From contig JALWGO010000101.1 of the NCBI GenBank assembly GCA_027038805.1, positions 1 to 14,369 on the forward strand: a stretch of 14,369 nucleotides of DNA, given 5' to 3'. The stretch is from Thermoprotei archaeon. GTDB lineage: Archaea; Thermoproteota; Thermoprotei_A; Sulfolobales; WANQ01. Numbering within the stretch: position 1 is the first letter of the stretch; every line of letters begins with the position of its first letter. The notes beneath the pieces are model-generated. The model searched no databases. It was given only the letters and a program-made list of their open reading frames with translations, and was not told the DNA's origin. Of this stretch, positions 1 to 7,120 are shown one piece after another. Position numbers and translations under genes: made by a program.

Positions 1-977
1 GCTTCTAATGGGTCTTCAACCAGCCTTAGCATAGCCCTTATGGCATCTATGTTTTCTGGTACAACGATTGCCTCTTGGTGAACCGATTGTACCAGCATTA
101 GTTCTCTACCATTAATTGTTATACTGTTCTCCCATACGAGGAGCTCATAGAAGTCATTCCTTGGTCTCCCTAAATCCCTTGCAAGCTCTACTAACTCGGC
201 AGTACTCTTCAATGAGAGCTTTGATGAATCCACAAGTAGGATTCTCGAGGCATCCTCTAATGCACTTATTATCTTCGCTCTCGAGACATAGTCTTTTAGC
301 GTTATTACTAGATAGTGCATGTGCATGAGTGTTGTTGGGACTACAACAGCATATGTTAATATGTCTAAGCCTGGTACAACCGTTTTTACATCTTCCCCAT
401 GATGGCTCGGCGGGTTGGGTGGGTCTAAGACAATAGCGTTTATTGGACCCTTCTTTATCTCTTTGGGGTCAGCTGCCCTCCTAACTAGGAGGGCTCGAAC
501 CTTCTCAACTCCCACTGCTTTATCTAGCGTACATAGGAGGCGCAGGAGCCCAGTAGTATTGCAGCTTACTACTCTGACATAGTTTTTACCTAGTGCTTGC
601 TCGTAGTTACAGTATGAGTTGAAGCTTACTTCAGCTACGTTTGCTTTTTCTCCTCCCTGGAATATTGCTTTAACACCATATTGTTTGTAGAGTTCCTTGT
701 ACTTTGCACCTATTTTTGCAGGCGTGGCATCTACTACTAGGTCTACCTTCTCTAGAGCCTCTGTCAACAGCCCTTTTACTGGAACGTTTTTTTCCTCGAA
801 GAGTCTTAGTGATTCCTCGCTTGGAACATATATATCGATACCGTTCTTAACGGCTACAAGGGCGGCATAGTCGGGCCTTGTTTTAACTATCCCATATAGT
901 CTCATATCGTCTTGCCTAGTTATAGCCCATGCAACTCTTTTACCTATAGTTCCAAACCCGTTTACAAGGATCCTCAA
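1..977 (-). CDS. gap: Glyceraldehyde-3-phosphate dehydrogenase, archaeal type II (phosphorylating), C-terminus cut by window edge
   Basis: Interconverts glyceraldehyde 3-phosphate and 1,3-bisphosphoglycerate with NAD(P), in the cytoplasm; the neighbouring PGK handles the next step. I translated this frame by hand; it is open from 977 to the window edge (325 codons). The N-terminus carries the Rossmann motif NGFGTIGKR (about residues 6-14). The catalytic cysteine is Cys139 in VSCNTTGL (codon at 561-563), followed by the archaeal PPNPPSHHGEDV stretch near residue 190. The family is usually about 340 residues, so only some 15-20 C-terminal residues are missing. The start is TTG at 977-975, overlapping the pgk stop in the string TTGA; no ATG fits, and the glycine motif falls at the right distance. 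A strong GGGGTGG ribosome binding site sits five bases upstream, inside the end of pgk. This predicts translational coupling in one pgk-gap transcript. The cofactor preference (NAD or NADP) cannot be read from sequence. Assignment is very secure. Confidence 0.96.
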   Translation of the reverse strand, partial: MRILVNGFGTIGKRVAWAITRQDDMRLYGIVKTRPDYAALVAVKNGIDIYVPSEESLRLFEEKNVPVKGLLTEALEKVDLVVDATPAKIGAKYKELYKQYGVKAIFQGGEKANVAEVSFNSYCNYEQALGKNYVRVVSCNTTGLLRLLCTLDKAVGVEKVRALLVRRAADPKEIKKGPINAIVLDPPNPPSHHGEDVKTVVPGLDILTYAVVVPTTLMHMHYLVITLKDYVSRAKIISALEDASRILLVDSSKLSLKSTAELVELARDLGRPRNDFYELLVWENSITINGRELMLVQSVHQEAIVVPENIDAIRAMLRLVEDPLE

Positions 978-2230
978 TCCTTCCACCCCAAGAACTTTTT
1001 AGCAGACTTATTAAGCGCGTAGAGGGCTGGAAGTTCTTCACCAGCTAGGAATAAGAGGAGAGCCCCACCACCTGTTGATAAATGTACGTTACCTCTACTT
1101 TTCATTTTCTCCTGGTCAGCTAGTACGGCTAAATGACCGCCACCTATTATGACGAAAGCTTCTGTTTCAAGAGCAGAGTTTAGGATCCTCGCAGTACCTT
1201 CCCGGAACCTTGGATCCTCTATTACTCCCGCTGGGCCTCTAACAACTATTACATTGGCTTCCTTCATAAGTTCTGAGTACATTTGTATTGTTTGTTCCCC
1301 TACATCCATTATGAGTCCTTTAACATTACCTATAGTCTCGTTTCTAACCTCGTTGTCTACGAGTGTTTTGAAGTCTATGGGGGTCTCTATTGGTGCTCCA
1401 GATAATAGTATTCTACGTGCTCTTGATATTAGTGCCAAGACTCCTTTTTCCTCAAGGAATTTCTTGTTGGCTAAACCTATGTTTACTGCTTTTGCTACTA
1501 GGAATAACTGGGCCACTAGACCCGTCGTTAGTATTCGATCGGCTATCTTATTCTTTACGAGGTATTCGATTATTCTTAGAGAATCATAGACTTTTCCACC
1601 ACCTAAGACAAATACTCGTGGTGCAGATGATTCTTCAAAGGCCCGGCGTAGCGCATTTACCTCTCTCTCCATAAGCCTTCCAGCCGCTGATGGTAGTTTT
1701 AATGGAAACCCGACTATGCTCGGCTGACTTCTATGTGCTGTACCAAACGCATCATTTACATAGTAGTTAAACAGTGGTGCAAGTCTTCTAACAATAAATG
1801 TTTCTGCCTGCTTCTCTGGTATAGCTTCCAATAGTTCTTCAGAAGCCATTCTAACATTATCGAGCATTAGTATCTCGCCGTTTCTAAGCTCTTTTATCCT
1901 GCTGCGTGCTGCTGGCCCCATAACGTCTTCTATGAATTCTACATCTAAGCCCAAGTATTCTGATAGTCTTTTAGCATGTTCCTCTAGTGTTGTAAAGTCC
2001 TTCTCCCCAGGCCTACCTTGATGCGATACAACTACTACTGCACAATTCCTATCAACTACTAGCTCCCTAAGTGTTTCGACATGGCTTCTTATCCTGAAAT
2101 CATTTATTATTTTACCTGTCTTAGGGTCTATAGGGCTGTTAAAGTCTACTCTAACTAGAACCTTACTATCCCTTATATCATAGTCATCTATAGTCGGTAT
2201 TCTGGGTATTTTAAGGCTGGACAAGTCCAA
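974..2230 (-). CDS. pgk: Phosphoglycerate kinase
   Basis: Transfers phosphate between 1,3-bisphosphoglycerate and ADP, reversibly, in central carbon metabolism. At 418 residues it is close to the usual archaeal length. Visible family motifs are RVDFNSP (27-33) and the RIRSH stretch near residue 48 (substrate side), VVSHQGRPG (67-75), NDAFGTAHRSQPS (159-171), GGGK (210-213), GPAGVIEDPRF (332-342), GGGHLAVLAD (363-372) and STGGGALL (385-392). His365 stands where bacterial and eukaryotic enzymes have Asp (GGGD); I believe this is common in archaeal PGKs. The longest start is TTG at 2230. A second in-frame TTG at 2224-2222 lies six bases after a GGAG (2234-2231) and may be the true start, giving 416 residues; no ATG is available. 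A TATA-like box (2263-2254) places transcription start very near these codons, so the leader is short or absent. The gene overlaps gap by four bases. Confidence 0.97.
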   Translation of the reverse strand: MDLSSLKIPRIPTIDDYDIRDSKVLVRVDFNSPIDPKTGKIINDFRIRSHVETLRELVVDRNCAVVVVSHQGRPGEKDFTTLEEHAKRLSEYLGLDVEFIEDVMGPAARSRIKELRNGEILMLDNVRMASEELLEAIPEKQAETFIVRRLAPLFNYYVNDAFGTAHRSQPSIVGFPLKLPSAAGRLMEREVNALRRAFEESSAPRVFVLGGGKVYDSLRIIEYLVKNKIADRILTTGLVAQLFLVAKAVNIGLANKKFLEEKGVLALISRARRILLSGAPIETPIDFKTLVDNEVRNETIGNVKGLIMDVGEQTIQMYSELMKEANVIVVRGPAGVIEDPRFREGTARILNSALETEAFVIIGGGHLAVLADQEKMKSRGNVHLSTGGGALLLFLAGEELPALYALNKSAKKFLGWKD

Positions 2231-2251
2231 CTCCGTTTTTTAGAATAAGGT

Positions 2252-2265
2252 TATTTAATATAAGA
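2252..2265 (-). promoter_or_regulatory. Putative TATA box for pgk-gap
   Basis: The minus strand reads CTTATATTAAATAA in the 84-base gap between hmgA and pgk. Its centre is about 27-30 bases before the first TTG of pgk, so transcription would start at or a few bases ahead of the coding region. This fits a leaderless or very short-leader mRNA. It is inferred from spacing and composition only. Confidence 0.5.
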
Positions 2266-2314
2266 CTATCTGAATTGTAAAATACTGTTCAATCATGTCC
2301 AACTATGTTTTTCT

Positions 2315-3586
2315 TTATTCTTTCTTGCCGCGGCCTAGAGCTATATGGGCTTTTGCCAACTGTTTCGCTGCTAATGCTGCGAGGAGATTGAGTTCTCCTG
2401 CAAGTACTGTTGCCGCTATTATTTCGGCAAATTTTCTAGCATTAGTTCCAGGAGGATCTCCGCCTCCTTCAACTCCTAGTATTCTCAATGCTTCCCTCTG
2501 TGTAGGGAGCCTCGTGCCTCCTCCAACAGTTCCTACTTCTAGGCTTGGTAGAGTTACAGATATGTAGAGGTCTCCGTTGCTTGTTATTTCTGTCCAGGTA
2601 TAACCCATACTGCTTTCAACTACTTGTGCAACATCTTGTCCGGTCGCTATGAATATTGCTGCTATAATGTTTGCGAAATGTGCGTTATAGGCTATTGCAC
2701 CAGCTCTAGCGCTGCCTAGCAGGTTTTTACGAGTATTTATGTCATGTATTAGCTCGGGTTCTGCTTTCAATACTTTTAGCGCTATGTCTCGGGGAATTAT
2801 TGCCTCGGCTACTACTGTTTTCCCTCTACCTTCTAACGTGTTTATTATAGCAGGCTTCTTATCCACGCACATATTACCGCTTAAAGCAAGACATTTCACA
2901 GTGCCTGGAAAGTTTTCCTCAATATAGCTGCATGCCTTATCTGTTGCTATTGTAGCCATATTCATACCCATAGCGTCACCAGTAGTATAGATAAAACGCA
3001 GCCATACATTATTTCCGGTAATATACGGTTTAATGTCAACGAGTTTTCCATGTCTAGTAGTAGACTGTGCCACTGCTTTTATCTCATTAAAATTTTCTTT
3101 AACCCATTCAACTAAGCGTAGGGCTTCTCCAATACTCGGAGTCCATAAAAGGGGGGCTCTAGTCATTCCATCGTAGAGAATTCTAGTTTTCGCGCCACCG
3201 CTAAGTGTTATTGCCTTAGCGCCACGGCTAATACTAGCTACAAGAGCCCCTTCAGTTGTTGCAAGCGGTACATAGAATTCCCCACTAGCATATTCTCCAT
3301 TTACTTTGAGTGGACCTATTATCCCTACAGGTACTTGGACTGCTCCTATAGGGTTCTCAATATTTCTACCAACTATTTCATCAAAATCTATTATTGTCGA
3401 AGCTATACTAGGTAGCTGGGAACCTATCTTGCGCTCAATGAATCTTCTCCTAACAAGAGTTGCTAGATTGCTATTCTTCAATAACTGATCAAGCTGATGA
3501 AGTCTTATCTCTCCCCTCAAAACCTTGTCTACTACATTTTCTAATTCATCCTCATTAATTATATTATCATGAGACAGTTTTCCCAC
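2315..3586 (-). CDS. hmgA: HMG-CoA reductase, class I (NADPH-type)
   Basis: Reduces HMG-CoA to mevalonate, the committed step toward isoprenoid membrane lipids. The 423-residue protein is soluble: it lacks the membrane anchor of eukaryotic enzymes, as is usual in archaea. It has the class I order: ENPIGAVQVPVGIIGPL (77-93), catalytic Glu112 in ATTEGAL, the nucleotide-binding DAMGMNM (204-210), catalytic Lys243 in DKKPAI, EGRGKTVVAEA (252-262), catalytic Asp318 in GQD, GTVGGGTRLPTQ (352-363), and the C-terminal catalytic His414 in AKAHIALGRGK. All four catalytic residues are present. The start is GTG at 3586-3584; no in-frame ATG lies near the N-terminus and no separate ribosome binding site stands upstream. 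A TATA-like box about 29 bases upstream suggests a leaderless mRNA beginning at or next to the GTG. The gene follows HMG-CoA synthase after 85 bases, so the two form a mevalonate-pathway pair. Confidence 0.97.
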   Translation of the reverse strand: MGKLSHDNIINEDELENVVDKVLRGEIRLHQLDQLLKNSNLATLVRRRFIERKIGSQLPSIASTIIDFDEIVGRNIENPIGAVQVPVGIIGPLKVNGEYASGEFYVPLATTEGALVASISRGAKAITLSGGAKTRILYDGMTRAPLLWTPSIGEALRLVEWVKENFNEIKAVAQSTTRHGKLVDIKPYITGNNVWLRFIYTTGDAMGMNMATIATDKACSYIEENFPGTVKCLALSGNMCVDKKPAIINTLEGRGKTVVAEAIIPRDIALKVLKAEPELIHDINTRKNLLGSARAGAIAYNAHFANIIAAIFIATGQDVAQVVESSMGYTWTEITSNGDLYISVTLPSLEVGTVGGGTRLPTQREALRILGVEGGGDPPGTNARKFAEIIAATVLAGELNLLAALAAKQLAKAHIALGRGKKE

Positions 3587-3610
3587 CCGCTACTGTTTTA
3601 AATATCTATG

Positions 3611-3620
3611 CTATATATTG
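3611..3620 (-). promoter_or_regulatory. Putative TATA box for hmgA
   Basis: CAATATATAG on the minus strand is centred about 29 bases before the GTG start of hmgA, the spacing expected for a leaderless archaeal transcript. A second A/T-rich candidate (TTTAAATAAG, about 3630-3640) lies further upstream and would give a leader of roughly 20-25 bases without a clear ribosome binding site. The 85-base gap is A/T-rich, so confidence is moderate. Confidence 0.45.
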
Positions 3621-3624
3621 AAAA

Positions 3625-3655
3625 GAATAACTTATTTAAAAATATATTAGTTTAA
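3625..3655 (-). terminator. Possible T-rich transcription end after HMG-CoA synthase
   Basis: Downstream of the synthase stop the minus strand carries T-rich runs (ATATTTTTAAA, then TTATTCTTTTC). Archaeal termination often uses such tracts without a hairpin. The region overlaps the hmgA promoter, so read-through from the synthase into hmgA is also possible. Confidence 0.3.
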
Positions 3656-3671
3656 TTAATTGAGAGGACCA

Positions 3672-4742
3672 TTATGCCTCTGGTATTCTTTTTATAAGGT
3701 TTCTAAACTTTGTATATACTGCATAATCAATATACTCTTTTCTTTCAAGATACTCTTTTACTGTAGGAGCCTTATTACGTGCTTCGAGAACCTTATCAGT
3801 CACAACTATGCTATAAGCATCTGAGCCCGCACCACTACCAAAAGGTGCTAGAAGGATTCTATCACCTGGTTTAGCTACTTCTTCTAATACCTTTGCCAAG
3901 CCTACTAGTGCTGAGCCATTATATGTATTACCAATCCAGGGCGTTACAAGACCTGGAGTTATCTTCTCTAATGGTATCCCGAGAACCTTTCCAACTCTAA
4001 TAGGGAATACACCATTAGGTTGATGGAATATGGCGTAGTCAAAGTCTTCTGGAGATAAGTGAAGCTCCTCCATGAGGCCTTTAACCGCGTTGACTATATG
4101 GTTAAAATATGCTGGTTCACCAGTAAACCCCTCACCATGTTGAGGATATGGTGAGAGAGCTCTTCTCCAAAAGTCAGGTGTATCAGTTACATATGTATAT
4201 ACTCCCTCAAATACTGCTGAGGATTCATCACCTCTACCTATTATGAATGCTGCCCCACCACTACTTGCTGTGAACTCTAGGACGTCGCCTGGACTTGCTT
4301 GAGCCGTATCCGCTCCTATAGCTAAGGCATACTTAGCCATACCGCTTACTACCAATGCTATAGAATTACGTATGCCCTCGCTTCCAGCTCTACATGCAAA
4401 CTCCATGTCTACTGCAGTCGTCTTCGGGGTTATTCCTAATGCCTCAGCTATTACTGTAGCAGATGGCTTTACTGCGTAGGGCTTAGATTCTGTTCCAACA
4501 AATACGGCTTCTATGTCGCTAGGACTTACGCCAGCTCTTCGAATAGCGTTTAATGCCGCCTCGTATCCCATTGTTATAGTATCCTCATCGGGTCCAGCGA
4601 TAGCCTTCTCATACATTCTAAGAGACTGAGGAACAGTAGGCTCAAATCCCCATATTCTTACAAATTCATCCATTTTTATACGATACTTAGGAATATATAC
4701 ACCCCAACCTACGATCCCAGCTTTACCATCTATTTTAGCCAT
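3672..4742 (-). CDS. mvaS: Hydroxymethylglutaryl-CoA synthase, archaeal type
   Basis: Condenses acetyl-CoA with acetoacetyl-CoA to give HMG-CoA, the step before HMG-CoA reductase, which is the next gene. It is a 356-residue thiolase-fold enzyme of normal archaeal length. The catalytic triad is visible: Glu85 in GTESKPYAVKPSAT, the acyl-accepting Cys117 in EFACRAGSEG, and His240 in FHQPNGVFPIRVGKVLG. GVYIPKYRIK near residues 15-24 is also typical of the archaeal family. The ATG at 4742-4740 is supported by the conserved N-terminus; upstream lies a weak AGGTAG element (4755-4750). In many archaea this gene sits with an acetoacetyl-CoA thiolase and a DUF35 OB-fold gene whose products form a complex. 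Neither neighbour is present in this window; the upstream gene is an ABC transporter ATPase. The symbol follows the bacterial functional name; the sequence type is archaeal. Confidence 0.95.
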   Translation of the reverse strand: MAKIDGKAGIVGWGVYIPKYRIKMDEFVRIWGFEPTVPQSLRMYEKAIAGPDEDTITMGYEAALNAIRRAGVSPSDIEAVFVGTESKPYAVKPSATVIAEALGITPKTTAVDMEFACRAGSEGIRNSIALVVSGMAKYALAIGADTAQASPGDVLEFTASSGGAAFIIGRGDESSAVFEGVYTYVTDTPDFWRRALSPYPQHGEGFTGEPAYFNHIVNAVKGLMEELHLSPEDFDYAIFHQPNGVFPIRVGKVLGIPLEKITPGLVTPWIGNTYNGSALVGLAKVLEEVAKPGDRILLAPFGSGAGSDAYSIVVTDKVLEARNKAPTVKEYLERKEYIDYAVYTKFRNLIKRIPEA

Positions 4743-4786
4743 AGCACTTCTACCTACGTCTGTCTAACCAGGTTATCAGCAGATGT

Positions 4787-4798
4787 CTAATTTAAAGT
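4787..4798 (-). promoter_or_regulatory. Putative TATA box for HMG-CoA synthase
   Basis: ACTTTAAATTAG on the minus strand is a good archaeal TATA-like element in the 169-base gap between dppF and the synthase gene. Transcription would start near 4767, giving a leader of about 24 bases that contains the weak AGGTAG ribosome binding site. Confidence 0.5.
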
Positions 4799-4799
4799 C

Positions 4800-4911
4800 T
4801 TCACTCTTAGCCAAGCATATTATTTGAAAAACTAGATTAACAGCACCTATACTATACGTACTTGAGCGGTCGCAGTAAAATAAGTAATAGTTAATTTGAG
4901 AAAAGAGTTAT
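4800..4911 (-). terminator. Probable transcription end of the dpp operon (T-rich region)
   Basis: After the TAA of dppF the minus strand holds several T-rich runs (AACTCTTTTCTC, TTATTTTACTG, TAGTTTTTCAAA) and no further gene before the synthase promoter. This is consistent with archaeal T-tract termination. I see no convincing hairpin and no conserved RNA in this gap. Confidence 0.35.
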
Positions 4912-6066
4912 TTAGCTTTGGCCTCTTCTATAGAGCCAACATGCAACATAGTGTTCGTTTTCATATTCTATTAGATCGGGTTCAACAGTAGTACACTGTT
5001 CTCTTAGCTCTGGGTGCTGGTCTAGAGCAACACATCTTGGATGAAACCTGCATCCCGGCGGTATTGCTGCTGCACTGGGTACTTCTCCCTTTATTGGGAC
5101 CTCCTTGAACTTGTAGCGTAACTCGGGGTCGGGTTCTGGTACTGCCGCTATTAGTGCTTTAGTATATGGGTGTAGTGGGTTGTCTATTAGTTCGTCTGCT
5201 GAAGCTACTTCAACTATTTTGCCTAGGTACATTACTGCTATACGATCACAGATGTACCTGGCTACAGCTAAGTCGTGGGTTATGAATAGATAGGTTAAAC
5301 CGTACTTTCTCTTTAACTCGTTCATTAACTCTAATATCTCTGCCCTAATCGATACGTCAAGCATTGATACTGGCTCGTCTGCAACAATAAATCTAGGATT
5401 AAGAATTACTGCCCTAGCAATCCCTACTCTTTGTCTTTGGCCACCTGATAGCATGTGTGGATACCGGTATGCGAATTCCTCAGGGGGTGTTAGCTTAACA
5501 TCCTCGAGTGCCTTTAGCACTATTTTTTCTCTTTCCTCTAATGTCTCACCAATACCGTGAACAAGTAGTGGTTCTTCTAGAATGTCCTTTATCTTAAACC
5601 TTGGGTTAAGGCTACCGTATGGGTCTTGGAATATTATCTGTAATTCTTTACGTAGAGGCTTAAACTTCTTTGCATTTACGCTTGTTAAGTCTATAAACCC
5701 GTCTTTGACGTAGACGTTCTTTTGTAGCTCTTTTATCTCCTTTATGGTTTCAGGTCTAGCCTTATAGAATATGTAGCCTCCAGTTGGTTCTAATAGTCTT
5801 ATTAGTGTTCTTCCAGTTGTTGTTTTACCACATCCACTCTCTCCTACGAGGCAGAAGGTTTCTCCTTCTTTTATATAGAAGGTTATCGTGTCTACTGCCC
5901 TAACAAATCTTGGTGGTTGACGAGTGAGAACTTCTTTTATACCTCTTCTTATTGGAAACCATTTGCGTAGCTTGTATGCATAGAGTAATAGTTTTTCTCC
6001 TACTTTTTTCTCTATTGCTTTTAATACCTCATCTCTTGGAGGTAGTTTAAGCTGCTGCTTACTCAT
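4912..6066 (-). CDS. dppF: Opp/Dpp-family ABC transporter ATPase, second subunit (DppF/OppF-like)
   Basis: One of the two cytoplasmic ATPases that power the importer encoded upstream. The 384 residues contain Walker A GESGCGKTTT (75-84), Q-loop Gln147 in IIFQDPYGSLNPR, signature LSGGQRQRV (206-214), Walker B FIVADEP (226-232) and switch His264 in ITHDLA. The family C-terminal extension carries four cysteines: Cys339 and Cys345 in GCRFHPRC, then Cys358 and Cys376. A related motif has been reported to hold an iron-sulfur cluster in some Opp ATPases. Two departures from typical DppF are an N-terminal lead of about 25 residues and an insertion of roughly 25 residues (about 102-127) between Walker A and the Q-loop. 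ATG at 6066 follows dppD by six bases; its GGGGTGAGG ribosome binding site overlaps the dppD stop. It is the last gene of the operon. Confidence 0.94.
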   Translation of the reverse strand: MSKQQLKLPPRDEVLKAIEKKVGEKLLLYAYKLRKWFPIRRGIKEVLTRQPPRFVRAVDTITFYIKEGETFCLVGESGCGKTTTGRTLIRLLEPTGGYIFYKARPETIKEIKELQKNVYVKDGFIDLTSVNAKKFKPLRKELQIIFQDPYGSLNPRFKIKDILEEPLLVHGIGETLEEREKIVLKALEDVKLTPPEEFAYRYPHMLSGGQRQRVGIARAVILNPRFIVADEPVSMLDVSIRAEILELMNELKRKYGLTYLFITHDLAVARYICDRIAVMYLGKIVEVASADELIDNPLHPYTKALIAAVPEPDPELRYKFKEVPIKGEVPSAAAIPPGCRFHPRCVALDQHPELREQCTTVEPDLIEYENEHYVACWLYRRGQS

Positions 6067-6072
6067 AAATCC

Positions 6073-7059
6073 TCACCCCTGACTATTCCTCTTCTCCTTA
6101 CCATAGAGCCAACAAAGCACCCTATGATCGGGTTCTAAATATACTTCTGGCGGCGGCTCCTTACGGCATATATCCATTGCGAACTTACATCTTGGATGGA
6201 ACCTGCATCCAGGAGGTGGATTTCTTAGATCTGGTGGTGTTCCTGGAATCCATTCTAGTTTTTCCTTTGAGCCACGCAGCCTTGGTATACTCTTTAATAA
6301 TGCTTGTGTATATGGATGCTTGGGTTCTAGGAATATTTTATCTAATGGACCAAACTCTACTATTTTCCCCGCATACATTACCGCTACTTTATCCGCTAAT
6401 TCCGCTATTATGCTTAGATCATGGGTTATTAGGATTATACTTATCTTTAACTCCCTTTGAAGTTTTTTCAATAGATTTAGTATCTGAGCTTGCACTACAA
6501 CATCAAGGGCCGTAGTTGGCTCGTCTGCGATCACTATTTTTGGCCTAAGTATGAGGGCCATAGCTATTACTACACGTTGCTTCATTCCACCGCTTAGTTC
6601 ATGGGGATAACGGTTTACTATCTCGGGTGCTAGGCCAACCATTTCTAGATACTTCTTTGCCTCCTCTATTGCCTCCTTCTTGCTATAGCCTTTATGGTAT
6701 ATTAATGGTTCAGCTAGCTGGTATCCAACAGTATATACAGGGTTTAACGCGTTCATAGCACCCTGGAAAACCATGCTTATCTTCTTCCACCTTATCTTGC
6801 TCCTTACCTCGCTTTCACTCATCTTCACAATGTCTTGGCCGTCTATTACTATTTTTCCACCAACTATTCTTCCGGGAGGGGGGACTAGTTTTAGGAGTGA
6901 GAACGCAAGGGTGCTCTTGCCGCATCCGCTTTCTCCGGCTATCCCTAAGCTTTCACCCTCTTCTAGTTTAAAGGATACGTCATCTACTCCTCTAACTATA
7001 CCTTTGTAAGTGTAATAGTATGTTTTCAAGTGCTCTACTTCGAGGACGTATTTAGCCAT
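6073..7059 (-). CDS. dppD: Opp/Dpp-family ABC transporter ATPase, first subunit (DppD/OppD-like)
   Basis: Cytoplasmic ATPase partner of DppF. Counting from the ATG at 7059 (328 residues): Walker A GESGCGKST (42-50), Q-loop Gln99 in MVFQGAMNALNPV, signature LSGGMKQRV (155-163), Walker B IVIADEP (175-181), switch His213 in ITHDLS, and the C-terminal GCRFHPRC motif with Cys285, Cys291, Cys298 and Cys316. The longest frame opens at GTG 7068, three codons earlier. That GTG is itself part of AGGTG (7070-7066), a ribosome binding site six bases before the ATG, so I prefer the ATG. The gap after dppC is about 60 bases, longer than elsewhere in the operon, and holds a TATA-like tract. The pair DppD/DppF forms a heterodimer in known transporters of this family; the substrate is set by the binding protein. 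Confidence 0.94.
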   Translation of the reverse strand: MAKYVLEVEHLKTYYYTYKGIVRGVDDVSFKLEEGESLGIAGESGCGKSTLAFSLLKLVPPPGRIVGGKIVIDGQDIVKMSESEVRSKIRWKKISMVFQGAMNALNPVYTVGYQLAEPLIYHKGYSKKEAIEEAKKYLEMVGLAPEIVNRYPHELSGGMKQRVVIAMALILRPKIVIADEPTTALDVVVQAQILNLLKKLQRELKISIILITHDLSIIAELADKVAVMYAGKIVEFGPLDKIFLEPKHPYTQALLKSIPRLRGSKEKLEWIPGTPPDLRNPPPGCRFHPRCKFAMDICRKEPPPEVYLEPDHRVLCWLYGKEKRNSQG

Positions 7060-7065
7060 GCCAGG

Positions 7066-7070
7066 CACCT
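7066..7070 (-). promoter_or_regulatory. Ribosome binding site deciding the dppD start
   Basis: AGGTG on the minus strand is complementary to the archaeal 16S 3' end and lies six bases before ATG 7059. It includes the GTG at 7068 that would otherwise be called as the start. Confidence 0.7.
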
Positions 7071-7100
7071 ATTCGGTCTAGTAAGGTTAAATTAAGTGGT

Positions 7101-7115
7101 AATATAAATATAAAA
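7101..7115 (-). promoter_or_regulatory. Possible internal promoter before dppD
   Basis: TTTTATATTTATATT on the minus strand lies just after the dppC stop. Transcription from it would start near 7080, giving a leader of about 20 bases with the GGTG ribosome binding site in place. It could let the ATPase genes be expressed independently of the permeases, or the T-run could be a partial terminator. The evidence is spacing only. Confidence 0.35.
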
Positions 7116-7120
7116 CGTTT

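Noticed and set aside
116..328. 70-codon plus-strand open frame near the left edge
   Set aside because: It is antisense to the GAPDH coding region, which is open and conserved through it.
1149..1674. Two overlapping plus-strand open frames inside pgk
   Set aside because: They lie fully antisense to a well-conserved pgk and overlap each other in different frames, with no family features or start signals.
7060..7068. GTG at 7068 as the dppD start
   Set aside because: The GTG is part of the AGGTG ribosome binding site serving ATG 7059 and has no site of its own.
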